A DNA stretch of 11,333 nt from Eutrophocola sp964601805 (GTDB taxonomy: Bacteria; Pseudomonadota; Gammaproteobacteria; Pseudomonadales; Pseudohongiellaceae). The stretch is taken from contig CAZROW010000077.1 in assembly GCA_964601805.1 (NCBI GenBank), forward strand, positions 1 through 11,333, written 5' to 3'. Below, one piece after another: positions 5,873 to 11,333 of this stretch. The position numbers were made by a program, and so were the translations under genes. The notes below the pieces were generated by a model. That model made no database searches. It was not told where the DNA came from and was given only the letters and a program-made list of their open reading frames with translations. The first letter of the stretch is position 1. Each line of letters opens with the position of its first letter.

Positions 5873-6106
5873 ATGAAGCAGTGGCTGACCAGCAAAAAGG
5901 ACGGCGTACTGAGCAAGTACCGCGCCGTTATCCGTGAAAAAGCCATCGACCAGGCCAAGGTGGAGATCGCGCTCGCCGGCAAGAACGTCACGGATTACAG
6001 TGCTGACCAGTTGGAGATCATCGTCAAGGACCAGGAAGACAAGATCATTCAGAAATACCGCAACTCCACGCTGGTGGTCTTCTTGTTAGCGCTGGGTATT
6101 TATTGA
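5873..6106 (+). CDS. Small unknown protein with C-terminal membrane helix
   Basis: 77 residues, not recognised. Residues 1-63 are highly charged and helical in character, mixing Lys/Arg with Glu/Asp, with a predicted long amphipathic helix around IREKAIDQAKVEIALAG. A short hydrophobic end (about 65-77, STLVVFLLALGIY) looks like a tail anchor. AGGA lies 8 bases before ATG 5873, a good ribosome site. Codon use is that of the host. The stop codon overlaps the next start (TGATG), so the two proteins are translationally coupled and probably work together. First gene of an operon ending with pirin. Confidence 0.7.
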   Translation: MKQWLTSKKDGVLSKYRAVIREKAIDQAKVEIALAGKNVTDYSADQLEIIVKDQEDKIIQKYRNSTLVVFLLALGIY

Positions 6107-6480
6107 TGTATAACTGGCTCAAAATCGGCGCCTTCATCGTCGCCGGCCGCTTCCTGAAACCCCGCCTGAAAGGGCTGCTGGTGCTGGTGGCCTTCTGGCT
6201 GGTGGTCAATTTCCTGCACGGGGAATACCGCAGCTACGTGGAGCTGTCCGGTGACACGCAGTACCTGGTCACGGCCGCCCTGTCCAAGATTGGACTTTAC
6301 GTGCTGGGGTTCGCGGTTTATGTGGTGACTGTTGAACGCAAGATCCTTCGGCACACCGAGCAGGAGATCCAGGCCAAACAGGTGCAGGAACGACCTGTTG
6401 GCCAGGACGATGGTTTCGACTTCCTGCGCCAGAAGAAAAAACTGCAAGGTTCTGCCGAGCAGCTGTTGAAAAAAGATTAG
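6106..6480 (+). CDS. Small two-helix membrane protein, partner of the upstream gene
   Basis: 124 residues, not recognised. Two membrane helices at about 23-38 and 58-76 are joined by a polar loop (39-55). A long charged C-terminal tail (77-124) ends in lysines and should lie in the cytoplasm. The start is ATG 6106, sharing its A with the TGA of the preceding gene; a TTG at 6103 in the same frame is less likely. The overlap implies translational coupling and roughly equal amounts of both proteins. Pirin begins 18 bases after the stop, so the three genes look like one transcript. Confidence 0.7.
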   Translation: MYNWLKIGAFIVAGRFLKPRLKGLLVLVAFWLVVNFLHGEYRSYVELSGDTQYLVTAALSKIGLYVLGFAVYVVTVERKILRHTEQEIQAKQVQERPVGQDDGFDFLRQKKKLQGSAEQLLKKD

Positions 6481-6498
6481 GAAACCCCTGGAGACATG

Positions 6499-7428
6499 AT
6501 GAGTTGGCAACTGGCAGAACTGCCCGACTGTACTGAAGGCCTGTGTGAACCGGTCGCCCTGGTCCTCAAACCCCGCGCTAAAGACATCGGCGCCTTTGAC
6601 GTCAAGCGTGCCCTGCCCTCCCGCGAACAGCAGATGATCGGCCCTTTCATCTTCTTCGACCAGATGGGTCCCACCGTGCTCGAGGGTGACAGGGCCATGG
6701 ACGTGCGTCCCCACCCCCATATCGGCATTTCCACCATCACCTGGCTCTTTGAAGGTGAAATCCGTCACCAGGACAGCCTGGGCTCCGATCTTGTGATCAA
6801 ACCCGGCGAGGTGAACTGGATGACCACCGGGCGCGGCATCGTGCATTCCGAGCGTTCCCCGCAAAGCCAGCGCGGCATCAACGCGCCCCTGGGCGGTATC
6901 CAGGCCTGGGTTGCCCTGCCGCGGGAACAGGAAGAAATCGAGCCGGCCTTTTACCACTACACCGCCGACCAGATTCCCCAGTTTGATGAGAACGGCATCC
7001 AGATTTCGCTGATTGTCGGCGAGGCTTTCGGCCAGTCTTCCCCGGTCATTACCCAATCACCTTCCCTGTATGCCGAGATCAACCTGGCACCGGGCAAGAC
7101 CTTTGTCGTGCCCGATGTGGCCGAGGAACGCGGACTGTATATTTACAGCGGTGAAGTGGTGATTGCCGAAACCACCTTTTCCGAAGGGTCCATGCTGGTC
7201 CTGCATCCGGAAGTCACTGTCGCCGTATCTGCCTCGGCGCAAACAAAAATGATGCTACTTGGAGGGGATGCCTTTACCGAGGAGAAAGAAGGCAAGCGTC
7301 ACCTGTACTGGAACTTTGTCTCGTCCCGCAAGGAACGTATCCAGCAGGCCAGGGAAGATTGGCGCAATGGTCAATTCGGCAGCGTGCCTGGCGATGATGA
7401 ATTCATTCCCCTGCCGGAAGACGAGTAA
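6499..7428 (+). CDS. Pirin family bicupin protein
   Basis: 309 residues from the chosen start. The N-terminal cupin carries the family metal site: RPHPHIG (His72, His74) and GIVHSE (His116, Glu118), with the usual THITW-like stretch (ISTITWLFEGE) and the MTTGRG segment. The second cupin (about 190-260) lacks these ligands, as is normal. Pirins bind one iron or similar metal; bacterial members such as YhhW degrade quercetin, and others bind regulators or enzymes, so the substrate here is unknown. The C-terminal extension (about 270-309) is rather long and acidic at its end. ATG 6496 and ATG 6499 are both in frame; GGAG at 6490-6493 is 5 bases before 6499, so I prefer that one. Last gene of the operon; 14 bases separate its stop from the convergent pap stop, with no obvious terminator. 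Confidence 0.9.
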   Translation: MSWQLAELPDCTEGLCEPVALVLKPRAKDIGAFDVKRALPSREQQMIGPFIFFDQMGPTVLEGDRAMDVRPHPHIGISTITWLFEGEIRHQDSLGSDLVIKPGEVNWMTTGRGIVHSERSPQSQRGINAPLGGIQAWVALPREQEEIEPAFYHYTADQIPQFDENGIQISLIVGEAFGQSSPVITQSPSLYAEINLAPGKTFVVPDVAEERGLYIYSGEVVIAETTFSEGSMLVLHPEVTVAVSASAQTKMMLLGGDAFTEEKEGKRHLYWNFVSSRKERIQQAREDWRNGQFGSVPGDDEFIPLPEDE

Positions 7429-7442
7429 ACCAGCTCACACGG

Positions 7443-8963
7443 CTAAGTCTTGCCGCTTGTTTTACCATCCGAAGGCAACTGGCCTTCGATAGCCTCGCAC
7501 AGGGTTTGCAGTATCTCGACCCGAGCGACCTTCTTGTCATTGCCTGACACCAGGGTCCACGGCGCAAACTCGGTACTGGTATGGGCCACCATGTCATTCA
7601 CCGCCGCCTTGTAGTCATGCCACTTTTCGCGGTTGCGCCAGTCTTCCTCGGTGATCTTGTGCATTTTCCACGGGGTTTTTTCCCGCTCTTTGAAACGCCT
7701 GAGCTGTTCATCCTGGTCCAGGTGAATCCAGAACTTGACCAGCACAATGCCATGTTCGCATAACTGTTCCTCGAAATGATTGATTTCGCTGTAGGCCCGC
7801 TGCCACTCTTCTTGCCGGGCAAAGTTTTCCACGCGTTCCACCAGCACCCGCCCATACCAGGAACGGTCGTACAGGGTGAAATAACCGGCCAGGGGCACAT
7901 GGCGCCAGAACCGCCACAGGTACTGGTGGGCTTTTTCCTCGTCACTGGGTGCCGCCGTGGAAATGACCTTGTACAGCCGGGCATCGATGGCCCGGGTGAC
8001 ACGGCGTATGGCACCGCCCTTGCCCGAGGCATCCCAGCCCTCGAACACGGCCACCACGGATTTTTTGGCATTGTGTGCCTGCCACGCCAGGTCAAAGAGC
8101 CTGCCCTGGTAGTGCTTGAGATCTGCCTCGTACTTCTTCACGTCCAGGGACCTGGACAGGTCCACATGATCAAGAATGGTGAGCTTGTTGGCCGGCAGGT
8201 CATCGGCCAGGTGTGTCACCGGTGGTTCCGGTTCTTCTGTATTGTCCTGGTCACTATTGCCCAGCCTGGCTTCCATGGCATTCAGCAGGGTTTGCCCCAC
8301 CGTGATATCCCGGTAGCGGCGGTCAGTGGATTCGATCAAATGCCAGGGTGAGTTGCCCTTGTCGGTAATGCGAATGGCGCGCTCGGAGATGCTGGCAAAC
8401 TGGTCATACTGTTTGGAAAACTTTTCCAGCAGCGGGGACTTCTTGATTTTCATTTCCATGATGGCCTGGTCTTTTTTCAGCTGCTTTTCAACGACCTTCT
8501 TGGGCAGGTGAAACCAGAGTTTGACGATCAGTGTGCCGTCATTCACCAGCAGGCGTTCAAAGGTAGTAATGCGGCGCAGGGCCTGGTCGAAATCACCGTC
8601 ATCCAGCTTGCCAAAAACGCGGTCGATGATCGGCTTGGTGTACCAGGAACCGAACATGATGCCGATACTGCCCCGCGCAGGCAGGGTGCGCCAGAAACGC
8701 CAGTAATCAGGACGCAGGAGTTGTTCATCGGTTTCATCCCAGAAGGCATTGGTCTGGATATCGCGGGTATCGAGCCATTCACTGAGACGGTTCACCACCT
8801 CGCCTTTGCCGGCGCCTTCGACGCCGGAAACGATAATGATGACCGAGGTATTGGAGTCCTTGAGCTGCTGCTGGACCTGCAACAGGCGCGTGTGGAGTTC
8901 GGGCTCGATGGCATCGAACTCTTTTTTGGAAATCTTTCTGCCCAGCTCTGCCGCTTCAAACAT
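7443..8963 (-). CDS. pap: Polyphosphate:AMP phosphotransferase (two-domain PPK2)
   Basis: 506 residues from ATG 8963. Two fused PPK2 domains: about 1-240 and about 285-500. The first has a Walker A motif GVEGAGKG (47-54) but FGSWYT where the catalytic copy has the Walker B Asp. The second has GWDASGKGG (309-317) and YDRSWYGR (365-372, Asp366), so catalysis probably sits in the second half. Class II PPK2 enzymes transfer phosphate from polyphosphate to AMP, making ADP, in the cytoplasm. The start was chosen because GAAGGG lies 7 bases upstream and the product begins MFEAAELGRK as in relatives; an upstream TTG would add ten residues. An acidic linker at about 246-258 joins the domains. An FNR/ANR-type box in the upstream region suggests oxygen-responsive expression. 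The gene converges with pirin. Confidence 0.95.
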   Translation of the reverse strand: MFEAAELGRKISKKEFDAIEPELHTRLLQVQQQLKDSNTSVIIIVSGVEGAGKGEVVNRLSEWLDTRDIQTNAFWDETDEQLLRPDYWRFWRTLPARGSIGIMFGSWYTKPIIDRVFGKLDDGDFDQALRRITTFERLLVNDGTLIVKLWFHLPKKVVEKQLKKDQAIMEMKIKKSPLLEKFSKQYDQFASISERAIRITDKGNSPWHLIESTDRRYRDITVGQTLLNAMEARLGNSDQDNTEEPEPPVTHLADDLPANKLTILDHVDLSRSLDVKKYEADLKHYQGRLFDLAWQAHNAKKSVVAVFEGWDASGKGGAIRRVTRAIDARLYKVISTAAPSDEEKAHQYLWRFWRHVPLAGYFTLYDRSWYGRVLVERVENFARQEEWQRAYSEINHFEEQLCEHGIVLVKFWIHLDQDEQLRRFKEREKTPWKMHKITEEDWRNREKWHDYKAAVNDMVAHTSTEFAPWTLVSGNDKKVARVEILQTLCEAIEGQLPSDGKTSGKT

Positions 8964-8994
8964 GTCGCTACCCTTCAATACGATGCATGACAAC

Positions 8995-9036
8995 AGGATA
9001 AAGGGCGCTTTGCCCGCGCTTATTGACGCGGATCAA
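8995..9036 (-). promoter_or_regulatory. FNR/ANR-type class II promoter for pap
   Basis: On the minus strand TTGATCCGCGTCAA (9036-9023) matches the FNR/ANR consensus TTGAT-N4-ATCAA in 9 of 10 defined bases. TATCCT (9000-8995) follows as a -10 element. A start at about 8988 puts the box centre at -41.5, the class II position. The leader would be about 25 bases and holds the GAAGGG ribosome site. No -35 is visible, as expected when FNR occupies that place. The hairpin GGGC-AAAGC-GCCC with three T (9015-9000) could be a weak terminator for the upstream SPFH gene. Confidence 0.6.
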
Positions 9037-9059
9037 TACTACGGGCATACGTCAGCAGC

Positions 9060-9803
9060 CTAATCCTTTTTCAGGAACGAGCTGATCAAATCCACCGGCA
9101 GCGGGAACACGATAGTGGAATTGCCCTCTCCCGATATTTCCGTGAGTGTCTGCATGTAACGCAACTGGATCGCCTGGGGAGATTCCGACAGTTTCCGCGC
9201 TGCTGCCACCAACTGCTCGGAAGCTTCAAATTCACCCAGTGCATGAATCACTTTCGAGCGCCGCTCACGTTCAGCCTCGGCCTGTTTCGCCATGGCCCTG
9301 ATCATGCTCTCATCCAGGTCCACGTGCTTGATTTCCACGTTCGTGACCTTGATGCCCCAGCTATCAGTCTGCTCATCCAGGATTTTCTGGATACCGACGT
9401 TGAGTTGCTCACGGCTGGACAGCATCTCATCGAGTTCATGCTGGCCAAGGATGGATCGCAGCGTGGTTTGCGCCAACTGGCTGGTCGCCTCGAAATAGTT
9501 TTCCACGTTGATGATGGATTTCTCCGGGTCCACGACACGGAAGTACAACACGGCATTCACCTTCACCGACACGTTGTCCCGGGAAATCACATCCTGTGTC
9601 GGCACATCAAATACCACGGTACGCAAATCCACCTTCACCATCTGCTGGATCAGGGGAATGATGATAATCAGTCCCGGTCCCTTGATGGTCTGGTATTTAC
9701 CCAGGAAAAACACCACCGCGCGCTCGTATTCGCGCAGCACGTTGATCGCTGCAAACAGAAACAGGCCGACCAACACCATTATCACGATAAAAAAAGGTCC
9801 CAT
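9060..9803 (-). CDS. Slipin/stomatin-like SPFH (band 7) membrane protein
   Basis: 247 residues. One N-terminal membrane helix (about 4-22) is followed by a band 7/SPFH domain (about 23-185). Slipin hallmarks are visible: REYERAVVFFLGK (24-36), TTLRSILGQHELDEML (113-128) and the DSWGIKV...VDLDESMIRAM stretch (147-171), then a charged coiled-coil helix (172-205) and a conserved end (STIVFPLPVDLISSF, 229-243). Such proteins form large oligomers at the inner membrane and are thought to organise membrane domains. The gene follows nfeD by 50 bases on the same strand; in known systems NfeD cleaves or binds this stomatin partner. A strong AAGGAGG (9814-9808) lies 4 bases before ATG 9803. Size is at the short end for the family. 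Confidence 0.93.
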   Translation of the reverse strand: MGPFFIVIMVLVGLFLFAAINVLREYERAVVFFLGKYQTIKGPGLIIIIPLIQQMVKVDLRTVVFDVPTQDVISRDNVSVKVNAVLYFRVVDPEKSIINVENYFEATSQLAQTTLRSILGQHELDEMLSSREQLNVGIQKILDEQTDSWGIKVTNVEIKHVDLDESMIRAMAKQAEAERERRSKVIHALGEFEASEQLVAAARKLSESPQAIQLRYMQTLTEISGEGNSTIVFPLPVDLISSFLKKD

Positions 9804-9817
9804 ATCCCCTCCTTAGC

Positions 9818-9846
9818 TTTGCCGGACACAACATCCTCGCGGCAAA
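9818..9846 (-). other. 7-bp inverted repeat between nfeD and the SPFH gene
   Basis: TTTGCCG (9818-9824) and CGGCAAA (9840-9846) are perfect reverse complements around 15 bases. The hairpin sits just upstream of the SPFH ribosome site and after the nfeD stop. No T run follows, so it is not a terminator. It could adjust the ratio of the two proteins or stabilise the upstream message. Confidence 0.4.
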
Positions 9847-9853
9847 TATTGTT

Positions 9854-11236
9854 TCAGATTTTTGTCACTTCCAGGTCAAGACCGTTGACCTTCCTGATCC
9901 TGACTGTGTCACCCGCTTGCAACGGGGTATCCGTTACCGCATGCCAGATCTCGCCTTCCACCTTGACCATCCCGCTGTCGTCAAAACTGCCCATGGCTTC
10001 ACCGGTGAGCCCCACCCATGTCTGCATGCCACTGACCGCAGGCTGATGCCTGACCTTCAGGAAAATGCGCAGGGTGATAACCAGCAAGGCAGCAGCTGCC
10101 GTGGTCACCGCAGCAATCAGTGGCAGGGACACCCGGTAAACACCCATTGGCGCTTCCACCAGGATGATTGACCCGATCACAAAGGAAATCACACCACCAA
10201 TGCCAAGTATCCCTAAACTCGGTATGAAGGCTTCAGAAATAATCAGGATGAAACTGAAAATAATCAGCCCCACACCCACGTAATTGATAGGCAACAGCTG
10301 CAGGCCATAGGCGGCCAGGAACAGGCAGATGGCACCGGTAATCCCGGCAAAACCAAAGCCCGGATTGTAGAACTCGATGATCAGCCCGTACGCGCCCAGC
10401 ATGCCCAGGATCAGGATCAGGTTGGGATTGGTGATGACCTTGAGGAACTCCGTGCGCCAGTCCGGCTCATCGTATTCAATGGTCATGTTCGCGGTATTGA
10501 GCACCACGGACTCACCCTTGACCATCACGCTCATGCCGTTGATCTGTTGCAGCAGGTCATCTATATCCTCGGCCACCACATCGATCACGTTCATGGCCAG
10601 GGCCTCACTGGCAGGCAGGTTGGCAGCTTCCAGGACAGCCGATTCAGCCCAGTCCACGTTGCGGCCATGCAATTCAGCCAGTCCGCGAATATAGGCCACC
10701 GCGTCATTGATAATTTTGCGTTCCATGGCAGAACCGGCAGACGCAGCGCTGTCGCCGTCACTGGATTGAGCATCCTCGCCGCCATCGTCAATGGCAGGCA
10801 CGTCCGTGGGCACGGATGGCATGCCAATCTGTACAGGTGTGGCCGAGCCCAGGTTGGTCGCCGGCGCCATGGCCGCGATGTGGCTGGCATAAAGGATATA
10901 GGTTCCGGCACTGGCGGCGCGGGAACCCTGGGGATGCACGAAGGTAGCAACGGGAATGTCGGATTCCAGGATGGCCTGGATGATGTCACGCATGGCCAGG
11001 TCGAGTCCGCCCGGTGTATCCATGGTGAAAATGGCCAGGCTTATGCCGTCATCGGCCGCGTCCTGCAAACCGCTGACAAGATAGTCGCTGGTTGCCGGAC
11101 CAATGGCGCCTTCAATGGCAAACACACGGACCGAACCTGAACCTGCCCCGCCTTCCTGCAAGTACGCCGCAGCAGGCAGAAGCAACATGAGCATCGCCGC
11201 TAAAACAGGAATTGCCTTGTTGAGTGTAGAACACAT
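9854..11236 (-). CDS. nfeD: Full-length NfeD: membrane ClpP-class serine protease with OB domain
   Basis: 460 residues from ATG 11236. A signal peptide (about 1-24, ending in Ala-Ala-Ala) is followed by a ClpP-like protease domain (about 35-225): MDTPGG (72-77), RAASAGTYI with Ser109 as nucleophile, and ERKIINDAVAYIR with Lys174 as the likely base of a Ser-Lys dyad. Four to five membrane helices cover about 270-394, and the C-terminal OB-fold NfeD domain about 405-460. An acidic, Ser/Ala-rich insert (about 145-168) lies between the two catalytic residues. Archaeal relatives cleave the C terminus of the neighbouring stomatin. A TTG at 11254 would add six residues, but AAGGGAGG (11251-11244) is 7 bases before ATG 11236, so that is the start. 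Likely co-transcribed with the SPFH gene. The octamer array at 11300-11333 begins about 64 bases upstream. Confidence 0.93.
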   Translation of the reverse strand: MCSTLNKAIPVLAAMLMLLLPAAAYLQEGGAGSGSVRVFAIEGAIGPATSDYLVSGLQDAADDGISLAIFTMDTPGGLDLAMRDIIQAILESDIPVATFVHPQGSRAASAGTYILYASHIAAMAPATNLGSATPVQIGMPSVPTDVPAIDDGGEDAQSSDGDSAASAGSAMERKIINDAVAYIRGLAELHGRNVDWAESAVLEAANLPASEALAMNVIDVVAEDIDDLLQQINGMSVMVKGESVVLNTANMTIEYDEPDWRTEFLKVITNPNLILILGMLGAYGLIIEFYNPGFGFAGITGAICLFLAAYGLQLLPINYVGVGLIIFSFILIISEAFIPSLGILGIGGVISFVIGSIILVEAPMGVYRVSLPLIAAVTTAAAALLVITLRIFLKVRHQPAVSGMQTWVGLTGEAMGSFDDSGMVKVEGEIWHAVTDTPLQAGDTVRIRKVNGLDLEVTKI

Positions 11237-11299
11237 CGCCAGACCTCCCTTCAATCAATCGCCATTCCTGGCACACAAGATAAAAGCCTACTGCGCTTG

Positions 11300-11333
11300 C
11301 CCTTTATCCTTTTATCCTTTTATCCTTTTATCC
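11300..11333. repeat. Octanucleotide tandem array, right end
   Basis: One CCCTTTAT unit, three CCTTTTAT units and a final CC run to the edge of the window. The unit and strand are the same as at 1-32. The array lies upstream of nfeD, which reads away from it, just as the left array lies upstream of cinA. Confidence 0.95.

Noticed and set aside
6100..7056. Minus-strand 318-codon frame opposite the pirin operon
   Set aside because: The + strand genes have ribosome sites, overlapping stop/start signals and the pirin metal motif, and the reverse frame shows no known domain.
1..11333. Small circular plasmid closed through the octamer arrays
   Set aside because: The genes are typical chromosomal ones, and there is no replication or partition gene. 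Shared repeats at an assembly break explain the matching ends better.

Overview
The window looks like chromosomal DNA from a gammaproteobacterium. Most genes are moderately GC-rich (38/60 and 43/60 G+C in two 60-base lines I counted, 6781-6840 and 2821-2880). The gene set (two-domain CinA, two-domain polyphosphate:AMP phosphotransferase, pirin, paired NfeD and slipin) fits that group, but I cannot name a genus. No tRNA, rRNA, CRISPR array or transposase is visible. Both ends of the window lie in the same kind of octanucleotide array (CCTTTTAT and variants), so the sequence probably stops where assembly failed in a dispersed repeat.

Layout. Positions 1-82 are an octamer array. cinA (145-1437, +) follows, then a membrane-anchored Cache-HAMP-SpoIIE phosphatase (1550-3547, +). 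Positions 3548-4903 form a distinct AT-rich island (about 27-30% G+C in two counted lines). It carries one gene, for a seven-helix membrane protein with a C-terminal Fis-type helix-turn-helix (3883-4842, +). Its upstream DNA has several palindromes, and the island is framed by imperfect 15-base direct repeats. Next come two small minus-strand membrane-protein genes (5632-5330, then 5257-4904) behind a good candidate sigma-54 promoter. Divergent from them is a plus-strand operon: two unknown small membrane proteins joined by a TGATG overlap, then a pirin-family bicupin (5873-7428). The last block is on the minus strand: nfeD (11236-9854), a slipin/SPFH gene (9803-9060) and pap, polyphosphate:AMP phosphotransferase (8963-7443). 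Between the SPFH gene and pap is an FNR/ANR-like box at the right spacing for a class II promoter. The window closes with a second octamer array at 11300-11333.

How the genes may work together. NfeD and the SPFH protein are a classic membrane pair: a ClpP-like protease with its stomatin-like partner. Pap makes ADP from polyphosphate and AMP, which fits control by an oxygen-responsive FNR-type regulator. CinA recycles NMN. The phosphatase should act on an anti-sigma-antagonist partner that is not in this window. The 7TM-HTH protein looks like an acquired one-component, membrane-embedded transcription factor with possible self-regulatory operators; it is the most novel item here. Functional links between blocks are inference from order and motifs only.
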